Below, one piece after another: positions 1 to 7,724 of a stretch of DNA of 64,000 bases; within the stretch, counting starts at the first letter, position 1; each line of letters starts with the position of its first letter. Made by a program: the position numbers and the translations under genes. The stretch comes from Pseudidiomarina sp. CB1 (GTDB lineage Bacteria > Pseudomonadota > Gammaproteobacteria > Enterobacterales > Alteromonadaceae). The notes under the pieces were generated by a model. The model was not told the DNA's origin and searched no databases. It saw nothing but the letters and a program-made list of their open reading frames with translations. The stretch spans positions 62,001 through 126,000 of the forward strand of contig NZ_JANTPU010000002.1 of NCBI RefSeq assembly GCF_024752025.1, given 5' to 3'.

Positions 1-1511
1 GCCGGTAATGCCGCAAGCCAGAATAGCTCGTTCGAGGAATAACCGAAGCCAAGCTGCGGCATTTTCACCACTAAGATACTCCAGATGGTCCAGACTGCGA
101 ACGCTAAGAACAGGTTCGGAATTGAAATCCACAAGTTACGAGTGGCAATTTTTTTACCTTTGGTTTCCCAAAAGTCTTTATCTTCCGGACGCCAGTCATC
201 AAGGGTGTAATGGTCAGGGGTCGACAGTTCGGGTAAGTCGGTCTGCTCGGAACCACTGAGTAGCTCCATACGTTCGGCACGACGAATGGCGAAATGCATC
301 CACCACAATGAACCGATGGTAATCGCGAACAGCAGCATGAAAACGCTTTGCCATACGCCAATCACGTCGTTCAACATACCGAAGGTGAGCGGTAAGAAGA
401 AGCCACCGAGACCACCGATCATACCGACCACACCGCCGACAGCACCGACGCTTTTCGGGTAGTAGACAGGAATATGTTTGAAGACTGCAGCTTTACCTAG
501 CGACATAAAAAAGCCAAGTACGAAGGTCAGTACCACAAACATCGCCAGCGTGATTTCAAACTGGAAGCGAATTTCGCCGTGGACGCCTTGTACGATGTAC
601 TCAGTCGATGGATAACTCAACAAGAAAGTACACACGGCAGAGGCAATAAAGGTCCAATACATGACCCGGCGCGCGCCGTATTTATCTGACATCCAACCGC
701 CGAGAATACGAAACAACGAAGCCGGGATGGTATAGAGCGCGGCAATAATACCGGCTTCTTTGATGCTGAGGTCATACACTTCCATCAGGTAGTGCGGCAG
801 CCACAAAGCGAGAGCAACGAAGGCACCAAAAACAAAGAAGTAGTACAAACTGAAGCGCCAAACTCGTAACTCCGCGAGCGGTGCCATTTGTTCCCAGAAG
901 CTTTGCTTCGGTTGTTGGCGACGCTGCTGGGTGAGCGGGTCTTCTTTGGCTAAAACGATAAAGGCGATACCCATGATGCCGATGACGGTCGCATAGACCT
1001 GAGCAGCACCTTGCCACCCCAGTGCGACCAGTAAGAACGGTGCACCGAAGTTGGTGACTGCCGAACCGACGTTACCTGCGCCAAATATACCTAGCGCTGT
1101 ACCTTGTTGCTTACTTTCAAACCAAGCAGAGGTGTAGGTGACACCGACAATAAAGGCACCACCAGCCAAACCAACACCTAATGCGCCAACAAGGAGCATA
1201 TAGTAGCTAGTAGCGAAAGTGAGTAAGTAAACACACAGCGCCGTGGTTAGCATCAAGACGCCGAACACCCAGCGGCCACCAAGGCGGTCGGTCCATATGC
1301 CCAAAAACATACGGCTAATAGAGCCGGTGAGAATCGGCGTTGCCATGAGCAAGCCAAGCTGCGTGTCACTTAGATTAAAATCATCTTTAATCTGAATACC
1401 GATGATCGAGAAAATAGTCCACACAGCAAAACACAGTGTGAACGCAAAAGTGGAGAGCCCAAGCGCACGATAGCGATCAAACTTACTCACGTTTTGTTGC
1501 GGTGTTGTCAT
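1..1511 (-). CDS. narK: Fused NarK1-NarK2 nitrate/nitrite transporter (5' part; gene continues past the left edge)
   Basis: Major facilitator protein for nitrate uptake and nitrate/nitrite exchange across the inner membrane. It runs from ATG at 1511, with GAGGAG 8 nt upstream, to the window edge: 503 codons without a stop. Codons 1 to about 400 form a complete 12-helix MFS unit of NarK1 type (for example FAVWTIFSIIGIQIKDDF near the N-terminus). After a soluble linker rich in charged residues (ELLSGSEQTDLPELSTPDH), a second MFS unit begins with RNLWISIPNLFLAFAVWTIW, which is typical of NarK2. The gene is therefore a two-transporter fusion like NarK12f of Paracoccus. In that family NarK1 is a proton-driven nitrate importer and NarK2 a nitrate/nitrite antiporter. 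The nitrate reductase genes would be expected just outside the window. The fusion is clear, but the length of the second half cannot be seen. Confidence 0.9.
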   Translation of the reverse strand, partial: MTTPQQNVSKFDRYRALGLSTFAFTLCFAVWTIFSIIGIQIKDDFNLSDTQLGLLMATPILTGSISRMFLGIWTDRLGGRWVFGVLMLTTALCVYLLTFATSYYMLLVGALGVGLAGGAFIVGVTYTSAWFESKQQGTALGIFGAGNVGSAVTNFGAPFLLVALGWQGAAQVYATVIGIMGIAFIVLAKEDPLTQQRRQQPKQSFWEQMAPLAELRVWRFSLYYFFVFGAFVALALWLPHYLMEVYDLSIKEAGIIAALYTIPASLFRILGGWMSDKYGARRVMYWTFIASAVCTFLLSYPSTEYIVQGVHGEIRFQFEITLAMFVVLTFVLGFFMSLGKAAVFKHIPVYYPKSVGAVGGVVGMIGGLGGFFLPLTFGMLNDVIGVWQSVFMLLFAITIGSLWWMHFAIRRAERMELLSGSEQTDLPELSTPDHYTLDDWRPEDKDFWETKGKKIATRNLWISIPNLFLAFAVWTIWSILVVKMPQLGFGYSSNELFWLAALP

Positions 1512-1813
1512 AGCCAAGCTCCTCAAGGTACGACGGTGAAGTTAACTCGCTTCAGTCTACTTATTTCTGGGGCTGCGGATAGCTATGAAACGGCGCTACA
1601 ACAGTAGCTTAGCTTGGCTAGTACCGCTTTAGTGGGAACTGAAAATAGTGCTCAAATCACAGTGTTTTTAGGGCCGATTACCTCCTGTTAGGTAGCTCGC
1701 CTACACCTCATTTAAGGTTGAAGGTAATAAGAGGTACACCAAGGAAATCAGTGTCGATTGCGTAGCTTTTTGTGTTATAAACATAGATACAAAATGCATG
1801 TTAAGGGTGCGTC
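1512..1813. promoter_or_regulatory. Divergent narK/nnrS control region with NarL/NarP-like heptamers
   Basis: This 302-bp gap holds no gene. At 1679-1694 lies TACCTCC-TG-TTAGGTA, two heptamers in the 7-2-7 inverted arrangement bound by NarL and NarP; each matches TACYYMT at 6 of 7 positions. A single heptamer on the minus strand at 1730-1736 (TACCTCT) matches perfectly. I found no convincing FNR box (TTGAT-N4-ATCAA) here. Nitrate control of narK, and perhaps of nnrS, is therefore inferred. The narXL-type genes are not in the window. Confidence 0.4.
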
Positions 1814-3019
1814 ATGATACAAATCACTGATCTTCAGGTTGAACAAAAAATGTGGCCATTGCTGCGTCAAGCGTTTCGACCCATGTTCTTACTAGGAGCA
1901 ACCTTCAGTGCGCTCGCCATGATGTTATGGTTGTGGGTACTTAGCGGTGCGGTGCAGTTGCCAGTGTTTGCTGATGTGATGTTTTGGCATAGTCACGAAA
2001 TGCTGTTTGGTTTTGTTGCCGCTATTATTGTCGGCTTTTTGCTCACGGCGGTGCAAAATTGGACTGGCCTGCGGGCGACCCACGGTCGTGCGTTAGCTGT
2101 GCTAACTACGGTATGGCTGTTGGGACGAATAAGCTTGCTTTTTGGGGAGTTTTTGCCGACATATGTGCCGATCATCATCGATCTTGCCTTTTTACCGTTG
2201 GCCGCGATCTTGTTGGCGGTGCCGCTTGTTGCCGTACGTCAACAACGTAACCTGTTTTTCGTTCCGGTCTTACTGTTACTCGCTTTATGCAACGGTCTGA
2301 TGTACTACGGTCGTCTCACTGGCCGTTTTGATTTGCAGCAAGTGGGTAGCCAAAATGCAGTTCTGCTAATCACGTTGTTGATGGCCATCGTTGGTGGACG
2401 AGTGATTCCAATGTTTACCGCCAATGGCACCATGACCCAGAAGGTACAGCCTATCGTTTGGTTGGATCGGCTTAGCTTAGGTAGTCTGTGGCTGATTTTT
2501 GCATTGCAAATAACCCAATTGAGTAGCTTTATTGGGACACCCTTGATGGCTGCTTTGTATGCCATCGCCGCAGTTTTACTGGCGATTCGTTGTGCCCGTT
2601 GGAAACTATGGATTACTTTAAAGGTGCCGTTGGTGTGGTCGTTACACATCGCCTACTGGTTTCTACCAATAGGCTTGGCGCTGTATGCAGTGCATTATCT
2701 CAACCCAAGCGTGACGATAAGCACTGCGACCCATGCGCTAACAGCTGGTGCTATGGGTAGTATGATTCTTGCCATGCTGGCGCGGGTTTCGTTAGGCCAT
2801 AGCGGACGACCGTTACAACCGAAGAAAATAATGTCGTTAGCGTTTTTACTGGTGATTATTGCTGCCTTGCTGCGTGTGTTCGCGGCGTGGCTGTGGCCGG
2901 CCTACACAGTGGATTGGTATCTGTATGCGGGGGCAGCATGGATTATCGCTTATTTGATCTATGTTTTTGTTTACCTGCCGGTACTCACGACCCCACGTGC
3001 CGACGGTCGCCCAGGTTAA
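1814..3019 (+). CDS. nnrS: NnrS family haem-copper membrane protein
   Basis: A polytopic inner-membrane protein of the NnrS family (401 aa, the usual length, about 12 membrane segments). NnrS proteins carry haem and copper and are linked to resistance to nitric oxide and nitrosative stress. Family features seen include the opening LLRQAFRPMFLLGA, the motif WHSHEMLFGFVAAIIVGFLLTAVQNWTG spread over residues 57-84 with its histidines, and a late THALTAGAMGSMILAMLARVSLGHSGR-type segment. The start is ATG 1814 with a modest AAGGG upstream. It is divergent from the nitrate transporter, and its stop codon abuts the stop of moeB with no gap. Together with norR and the hemerythrin gene it forms an NO-defence neighbourhood. 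Confidence 0.93.
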   Translation: MIQITDLQVEQKMWPLLRQAFRPMFLLGATFSALAMMLWLWVLSGAVQLPVFADVMFWHSHEMLFGFVAAIIVGFLLTAVQNWTGLRATHGRALAVLTTVWLLGRISLLFGEFLPTYVPIIIDLAFLPLAAILLAVPLVAVRQQRNLFFVPVLLLLALCNGLMYYGRLTGRFDLQQVGSQNAVLLITLLMAIVGGRVIPMFTANGTMTQKVQPIVWLDRLSLGSLWLIFALQITQLSSFIGTPLMAALYAIAAVLLAIRCARWKLWITLKVPLVWSLHIAYWFLPIGLALYAVHYLNPSVTISTATHALTAGAMGSMILAMLARVSLGHSGRPLQPKKIMSLAFLLVIIAALLRVFAAWLWPAYTVDWYLYAGAAWIIAYLIYVFVYLPVLTTPRADGRPG

Positions 3020-3775
3020 TTACTCAGCGCACTGTGAACATTGCGGGTGGCGTGGCAGATTGAAGCTACGCCATTCGCCGTGTAAGCCGTCATAAAGCAT
3101 GACTTTATGTGAGATTGGCGTACCGACCGTAGCTAACACTTTAAGGGTTTCGACTGCTTGTAGGGCGCCAACAACCCCTACCACAGGTGCGAGAATGCCC
3201 GCCTCCATACAGCTGAGTTGCTGCTCACCAAATAATTGGCTGAGACAGCCGTAACAAGGCCCCTCGCCTTGATTCATGAATACACTAAGCTGGCCTTCAT
3301 AGCGAATTGCTGCACCCATAATGTGGGGCTTGCGTTGGCTCACGCAGGCCTGATTAATCAGATTACGCGTCGCCAGATTGTCACAGCAGTCCACCACAAC
3401 GTCATGTTGCGCTATCCACTCGTATAGATTGTCATGTCCAGCTTGTGCTTGCTTTGTTTGCACGTTGCAGTCGGGGCTACGCTGATTTAAATAAGTCTGG
3501 GCCGCCAAGACCTTCGCTGTACCAACGTCATCAGCGGTATAAATGGTCTGTCGTGGGAGATTATGCTTATCCACCACATCGTGATCGACGATGGTAAGTT
3601 GCCCCACACCGCTTGCCGCAAGATAAGGTGCTACTGCACATCCCAACCCTCCCATGCCGATGAGCAATACTTTGCTGGAGAGCAGGCGTTCTTGGCCTTG
3701 CATATCAAAGCTGGGTAGCATGACATGGCGACTATAGTGCAGTAGTTGTTCACGGGTGAGCTCAGGAAGGGTCAT
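3020..3775 (-). CDS. moeB: MoeB/HesA/ThiF family adenylyltransferase (molybdopterin-synthase activating)
   Basis: Adenylates the C-terminal glycine of the small sulfur carrier MoaD so that molybdopterin synthase can be recharged; the cofactor serves enzymes such as nitrate reductase. The 251-aa protein has the nucleotide-binding glycine motif GMGGLGC at about residues 40-46, the DNLATRN region, and two zinc-binding pairs, CYGC and the C-terminal CSQC, as in E. coli MoeB. ATG at 3775 is chosen because GGAG lies 9 nt upstream and the family's conserved N-terminus (LTREQLLHYSRHVML) starts there. It overlaps ybaN by 14 bp, so the two are probably translated together. A ThiF role cannot be excluded from sequence, but the nitrate context favours MoeB. 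Confidence 0.88.
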   Translation of the reverse strand: MTLPELTREQLLHYSRHVMLPSFDMQGQERLLSSKVLLIGMGGLGCAVAPYLAASGVGQLTIVDHDVVDKHNLPRQTIYTADDVGTAKVLAAQTYLNQRSPDCNVQTKQAQAGHDNLYEWIAQHDVVVDCCDNLATRNLINQACVSQRKPHIMGAAIRYEGQLSVFMNQGEGPCYGCLSQLFGEQQLSCMEAGILAPVVGVVGALQAVETLKVLATVGTPISHKVMLYDGLHGEWRSFNLPRHPQCSQCAE

Positions 3776-4151
3776 CGTGTGGGATCTCCTCTGGACGGAG
3801 TACAAGCCAGATCGCAACGGTTGTCATAATAGCGATCACACCGAACTTTAACGCCAAGTGCACGGGGCTGAAACTCAGCATAGTGGCACTGCCGCTCATC
3901 ATGACAATAGCAATAACCTTCGGGCGACGCTTGACCACGCCATATTGACGCCAAGCAATGATTTGTGGGCCGTATTTGGGATGAGCGAGAAGTCTCTCTT
4001 CGAGCACTGGCCAGCCCTTACCGCCGGCCCAAGCAGCGACTAACAAAAACGGCACGGTCGGCATAATAGGCAACAACAAGCCAATAACGCCTAACATGAG
4101 CGCAAAAATCGCGATCATGCGCCAAATCAAAATACGTAGTAAGACCGTCAT
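3762..4151 (-). CDS. ybaN: YbaN / DUF454 inner-membrane protein
   Basis: A small membrane protein of the DUF454 family (129 aa). The opening hydrophobic stretch followed by LGVIGLLLPIMPTVPFLLVAAW is the family hallmark. A short cytoplasmic part follows (HPKYGPQIIAWRQYGVVKRRPK), then two more membrane segments. The biochemical function of the family is unknown. The gene sits 21 bp after norR and overlaps moeB, which suggests one norR-ybaN-moeB transcript. Confidence 0.85.
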   Translation of the reverse strand: MTVLLRILIWRMIAIFALMLGVIGLLLPIMPTVPFLLVAAWAGGKGWPVLEERLLAHPKYGPQIIAWRQYGVVKRRPKVIAIVMMSGSATMLSFSPVHLALKFGVIAIMTTVAIWLVLRPEEIPHDDPS

Positions 4152-4172
4152 AGTTCTCCGTCGCTTGGCCGT

Positions 4173-5708
4173 TTACTTCAACCCTAGCCTTTGCGCTAGT
4201 TTGTGCAGGTTGCTAGGGTCGATTTCTAGTATACGTGCGGCTTGGGTCCATTTATAGTCTGCTTGCTGTAGGGCTTGCTCTATCATCTGTTGTTGCAGCT
4301 TTTGCACCGCATCACGCAAGTTCATGCTGGTTTGTGTAAAGGCGGCACTATCGACTTCTTGCGCGGCATTCGGTGTGTTTGGTAAGTCCAATAGTTCCGG
4401 ACCAATACTAACGATCGCTTGGCGATCGGCGCCTTGGCTCAGCGCTTTGATGGCAGCGCGGCTAACCGTGTGTTCGAGTTCGCGCACATTACCCGGCCAA
4501 TCGTAGTCAGTCAACGCACGTTCTGCGGCGGAGCTCAAGCGCAATGCGCGCAGGCCTAACCGAGAACGGTTCAACTCGAGAAAGTGACCGACTAACAACG
4601 GAATATCGTCGCGGCGCTCTCGCAAGGGCGGTATCGGTAATGGATAGACGCTCAAGCGGTGATAGAGATCCGCACGAAAGTCACCGCTCTTCACTTGCTG
4701 TTGCAAATCACGGTTGGTGGCGGCGACTAAGCGTACGTTTACCTTATGCGACTTGTCGCTGCCCAAGCGCTGAATCTCGCCGTTTTGCAATACGCGCAAG
4801 AGCTTCGCCTGAATGGCGGCTGGTAGCTCGCCAACTTCATCGAGAAATAATGTGCCACCGTCGGCGCTATCAAATTTACCGGCACGCTCAGCTGTTGCGC
4901 CGGAGAATGCCCCCCGAGTGTGGCCAAACAGCTCGCTTTCGGCCAACGATTCAGGCAAGGCGGCGCAGTTCACATAAACCAAAGGCTTGTCACGGCGTGG
5001 TGACCAGCGATGCAGTTGCCGTGCAAAGAGCTCTTTACCAACTCCTGTTTCACCTAGAAGTAACACCGGTAAGTCAGCACTTGCTACCACTTCTAACTCT
5101 TGTAAAACCTGCTGTAAAGCTTGGCTGCGGCCAATAATCTCAGAGCTACTACCGGTGTTGGGCGCAAGCTCGGTTTCGCCATCACGGCGGCTGTTGCGTA
5201 GGGCACGAATACCTTGCTCGATCTGTCCCATACGAATCGCTGCTTCGACCAGCAAACTCGCGCGTTGCAGTTCACGCATCGTCTCCGCATCGAACGTGCC
5301 GGGCTCGAGCGCGTCGAGTGTCAAGGCACCCCAACACTTACCTTCCACAAATAACGCAATCCCCATGCAGTCATGCACCGCAAGATGACCGTCAGGACTA
5401 TCTTCAATAAGACCATCATAAGGATCAGGCAGGGTGCTTTCCGGTTCAAAACGCACAGTTTCGCGTGATGCCAAGATGGCTGCCAAGCGAGGATGTTGCT
5501 CGGTGATAAAGCGGCGTCCAAGCGCTTCACGTACCAAGCCGGTACTCGCTATCGGGCGCAGCACTTGTTGATCTTGTTGCAGCAACACAACAGCGCCGCA
5601 AGCAAAGTGGCGGCGCAACGTACTGACCACTTTTTGCAAACGCACAACCGCGGGTAGCTCGGTCACTAAGTCGGCAATCAGTGTTTCAAGTAATGATGTT
5701 TCTTGCAT
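4173..5708 (-). CDS. norR: NorR nitric-oxide-sensing sigma54 activator
   Basis: Enhancer-binding protein that switches on NO-detoxification genes. In the family, the N-terminal GAF domain binds NO at a mononuclear iron and relieves repression of the AAA+ ATPase. The GAF region (about residues 15-165) includes the conserved [12 protein letters not shown] and [15 protein letters not shown] stretch. The AAA+ domain shows Walker A GETGVGKE, Walker [12 protein letters not shown], and the sigma54 contact loop as GAFSGA instead of GAFTGA. A Fis-type helix-turn-helix ends the protein ([22 protein letters not shown]). ATG 5708 is preferred (511 aa): a GTG four codons earlier (5720) is open, but GGTG lies at normal spacing before the ATG. 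Divergent from the hemerythrin gene, its likely target. Confidence 0.93.
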   Translation of the reverse strand: MQETSLLETLIADLVTELPAVVRLQKVVSTLRRHFACGAVVLLQQDQQVLRPIASTGLVREALGRRFITEQHPRLAAILASRETVRFEPESTLPDPYDGLIEDSPDGHLAVHDCMGIALFVEGKCWGALTLDALEPGTFDAETMRELQRASLLVEAAIRMGQIEQGIRALRNSRRDGETELAPNTGSSSEIIGRSQALQQVLQELEVVASADLPVLLLGETGVGKELFARQLHRWSPRRDKPLVYVNCAALPESLAESELFGHTRGAFSGATAERAGKFDSADGGTLFLDEVGELPAAIQAKLLRVLQNGEIQRLGSDKSHKVNVRLVAATNRDLQQQVKSGDFRADLYHRLSVYPLPIPPLRERRDDIPLLVGHFLELNRSRLGLRALRLSSAAERALTDYDWPGNVRELEHTVSRAAIKALSQGADRQAIVSIGPELLDLPNTPNAAQEVDSAAFTQTSMNLRDAVQKLQQQMIEQALQQADYKWTQAARILEIDPSNLHKLAQRLGLK

Positions 5709-5709
5709 G

Positions 5710-5764
5710 GTAAAAATCACCCAATTAAGCGGGAATAACCCGCATTTCGTTAGGTGAAATCTAC
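5710..5764. promoter_or_regulatory. Candidate NorR enhancer sites (two GT-N7-AC motifs)
   Basis: Two copies of the NorR core motif GT-N7-AC lie between norR and the hemerythrin gene: GTAAAAATCAC at 5710-5720 and GTGAAATCTAC at 5754-5764. They lie roughly 50-100 bp upstream of the sigma54 promoter, the usual range for enhancers of this class. The motif is short, so one chance match in this interval would not be surprising. A third site, as found in E. coli norVW, was not seen. Confidence 0.45.
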
Positions 5765-5806
5765 CACGACGTCAATTAAATCTATATAAATCAAAGTAGG
5801 TAGATC

Positions 5807-5822
5807 TGGCATCTAAATTGCA
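5807..5822 (+). promoter_or_regulatory. Sigma54 (-24/-12) promoter of the hemerythrin gene
   Basis: TGGCAT-N5-TTGCA matches the sigma54 consensus TGGCAC-N5-TTGCW with one change, and the GG and GC dinucleotides are at the exact required spacing. Transcription should start near 5833, leaving a leader of about 33 nt before the ATG at 5866. The adjacent divergent gene is the sigma54 activator NorR, which makes the assignment strong. Confidence 0.8.
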
Positions 5823-5865
5823 CATTTAAAAGGAACACAATTGACGAAACAGTAAGGATGTCACT

Positions 5866-6384
5866 ATGTACCAAGCACTTATTGAGCAATGGCGTGATGC
5901 GTCAAGCCAAGAACTTATTCAACATATTCTGGCGAACTTTCATGAGAAACACCGCCAACAAGTACCCGAACTCATTCAGCTGGCACGCAAGATCGAGGAC
6001 GTTCATAACGACCACGATGCTTGTCCGGCAGGTTTAGCCGACCTACTTACCGAAATGCTAAACGAACTTGAAAGTCACATGATGAAAGAGGAACAAATTT
6101 TGTTCCCGATGTTGGCTGGCGGTATTTACCCAAGCGGCCCTATTGCGGTGATGGAAGAAGAACACGGCGAACACGAACGCATGTTAGTGCGTTTGAACGA
6201 ACTTACAAACGACGGTAAGGCCCCCCGCGGCGCCTGTGGTTCATGGATCATGTTGTACGAAGGTACTCAAGAGTTGATCAATGACTTGCAGCAACATATC
6301 GCTCTCGAAAATGAAGTACTGTTTCGTGAGCCACAGGCGATTCCGCAACATGGCAAAGATTTCTGTTGCGGCTCGTGCCAATAA
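5866..6384 (+). CDS. Hemerythrin-domain NO/iron-sulfur repair protein (YtfE/RIC-like, short form)
   Basis: Resembles the hemerythrin half of YtfE (RIC, ScdA, DnrN), a di-iron protein that repairs iron-sulfur clusters damaged by NO and oxidants. The expected ligands are present: H26, H47, H71 with E75 in SHMMKEEQILFP, H100 in MEEEHGEHE, and H144 with E148 in QHIALENEVLF. At 172 aa it is about 50 residues shorter than YtfE, because the N-terminal ScdA_N domain with its CC motif is missing. It instead ends in a cysteine-rich tail (FCCGSCQ). It is preceded by a sigma54 promoter, and NorR is encoded divergently. Its stop codon lies 2 bp from that of fnr. Confidence 0.85.
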   Translation: MYQALIEQWRDASSQELIQHILANFHEKHRQQVPELIQLARKIEDVHNDHDACPAGLADLLTEMLNELESHMMKEEQILFPMLAGGIYPSGPIAVMEEEHGEHERMLVRLNELTNDGKAPRGACGSWIMLYEGTQELINDLQQHIALENEVLFREPQAIPQHGKDFCCGSCQ

Positions 6385-6386
6385 GC

Positions 6387-7082
6387 TTATGCGGCCAGGG
6401 CGCGCAAGCGCTCTGGCTCAGTGATCTCGACAAGCTTGTTTTGAACCGCCAGCACACCTTCTTGCTGCAATTGCGTCAAGATTCGGCTCACGGTCTCTAC
6501 TGATAAGCCTAAATAATTACCAATATCGGCACGGGTCATCGACAGACGAAATGAACGACTAGATAGGCCCCGTTGCTGAAAGCGAGACGATAATGTTACT
6601 AAAAAATTGGCTAAGCGCTGCTGCGCAGAGTGATGATTCAATGTGCCCAACAGGGTCTTGCTGGCGTGCAACTCGCCACTCATCAAGCGCAGCATTTGTT
6701 TGCGCAACCCCGGAAGTTCAGCAGAGAGCTGATCCAGTGACTGAATCGGAATTTCACACAGCATGGTGGTTTCCAGAGCTTGAGTGTAGCTGCGGTGATT
6801 GCCGTCGATAAGCCCATCAAAGCCAATCACATCACCTGGAAGGTGGAAGTCGATAATTTGCTCACTGCCTTGGCTATCAAGCGTGTACGACTTTAACGAG
6901 CCAGAACGAACGGCATAGAGAAACTTCAACGGCTCGCCATTGTGAATGAGCACATCGCGCTTTTGCAGCGGGCGATGACGCTGAATAATCGTATCCAGCT
7001 TCTCGGTCTGCTCAGGGCTGAGTTGATAAGGCAAGCATAAGGTTGCCATGCTGCAATTTTGACAATGGATGTGAGATGTCAT
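6387..7082 (-). CDS. fnr: FNR oxygen-sensing transcription factor
   Basis: Global regulator of anaerobic metabolism. An oxygen-labile [4Fe-4S] cluster drives dimerisation and DNA binding. The four cluster ligands are present as C7, C10 and C16 (HCQNCSMATLC) and C109 (MLCEI). The cAMP-receptor-type beta-roll and dimer helix (PGLRKQMLRLMSGE) follow, and the recognition helix LSVETVSR has the E..SR residues that read TTGAT half-sites. ATG 7082 is chosen because GGTGA stands 5 nt before it; ATG 7085 and two GTG codons (7091, 7094) are alternatives. The protein is close to E. coli FNR in length and sequence (EtrA/ANR group). An FNR box lies just upstream, pointing to autoregulation. Confidence 0.94.
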   Translation of the reverse strand: MTSHIHCQNCSMATLCLPYQLSPEQTEKLDTIIQRHRPLQKRDVLIHNGEPLKFLYAVRSGSLKSYTLDSQGSEQIIDFHLPGDVIGFDGLIDGNHRSYTQALETTMLCEIPIQSLDQLSAELPGLRKQMLRLMSGELHASKTLLGTLNHHSAQQRLANFLVTLSSRFQQRGLSSRSFRLSMTRADIGNYLGLSVETVSRILTQLQQEGVLAVQNKLVEITEPERLRALAA

Positions 7083-7100
7083 CATTTTCACCACGAATCG

Positions 7101-7114
7101 TTGATTTAAGTCAA
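7101..7114. promoter_or_regulatory. FNR box upstream of fnr
   Basis: TTGATTTAAGTCAA matches TTGAT-N4-ATCAA at 9 of 10 conserved positions. It lies only 19 nt before the fnr ATG at 7082, a position expected to block transcription, as in the negative autoregulation known for E. coli fnr. The rest of the 7083-7274 gap is AT-rich and also serves the divergent DUF1761 gene. Confidence 0.7.
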
Positions 7115-7274
7115 AGTGACTTCTGAGCTAAAAGTATACGCCTTCAAATCCAAAAAAGAATGACTTCCGACGGAGTAGACAAAAACTTCCTATTTGTGGG
7201 TAGATCACCTATAAATACTCCTGCAGTCTTTTCTTGAAACAAAAATAAAAACAACAAAAACAGGATGACACTCT

Positions 7275-7682
7275 ATGGAAACCATGGCGATTAACTATTG
7301 GGCGGTGGCCGTGGCCACCTTAATGAATCTCGTGATTGGTGGTCTGTGGTATTCACCGATGCTGTTCGCTAAAGTTTGGCAGCGCAGTGCGGGCATTACC
7401 GATGAGCAACTCAAGGCTTTTAATCCAGCCAAAGTATTTACCATCACGCTCATCGTTTCGTGGGTTATTTGTATTAACCTTGCCTTCTTTTTGGCCTCAC
7501 CTGGCACCGATTGGCAATGGGGTATGACCGCAGGCTTTCTTGCCGGCTTCGGTTGGGCCGCCATGATTTTTGTCGTGATCAGCTTATTTGAACAACGCTC
7601 ACTGGCTTACATGCTGGTGCATGGTGGTTACATCACGGTTTATTTTACGTTGGCAGGGCTTGTTATTGGTGCGTGGCAGTGA
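7275..7682 (+). CDS. DUF1761 membrane protein
   Basis: A 135-aa integral membrane protein of the DUF1761 family with four predicted membrane segments. The family opening is present: hydrophobic helix, then GGLWYSPMLFAKVWQRSAGIT. No biochemical role is established for the family. ATG 7275 has AGGATG upstream. It is a single gene between fnr (divergent) and the lipoprotein pair (convergent), with a stem-loop after its stop. Confidence 0.85.
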   Translation: METMAINYWAVAVATLMNLVIGGLWYSPMLFAKVWQRSAGITDEQLKAFNPAKVFTITLIVSWVICINLAFFLASPGTDWQWGMTAGFLAGFGWAAMIFVVISLFEQRSLAYMLVHGGYITVYFTLAGLVIGAWQ

Positions 7683-7692
7683 GTTAGGTAAC

Positions 7693-7717
7693 GACGCAGC
7701 AGACCGGCTGCTGCGTC
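7693..7717. terminator. Stem-loop between convergent genes
   Basis: A perfect 10-bp stem (GACGCAGCAG / CTGCTGCGTC) with a 5-nt loop lies between the DUF1761 gene and the convergent lipoprotein gene. Neither side has a strong T-run, so it is only a moderate candidate for an intrinsic terminator serving both directions. Confidence 0.55.
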
Positions 7718-7724
7718 ATCATTA

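Noticed and set aside
4544-5137. 197-codon open frame antisense to norR
   Set aside because: Arginine-rich sequence of low complexity opposite the NorR AAA+ domain; no family features.
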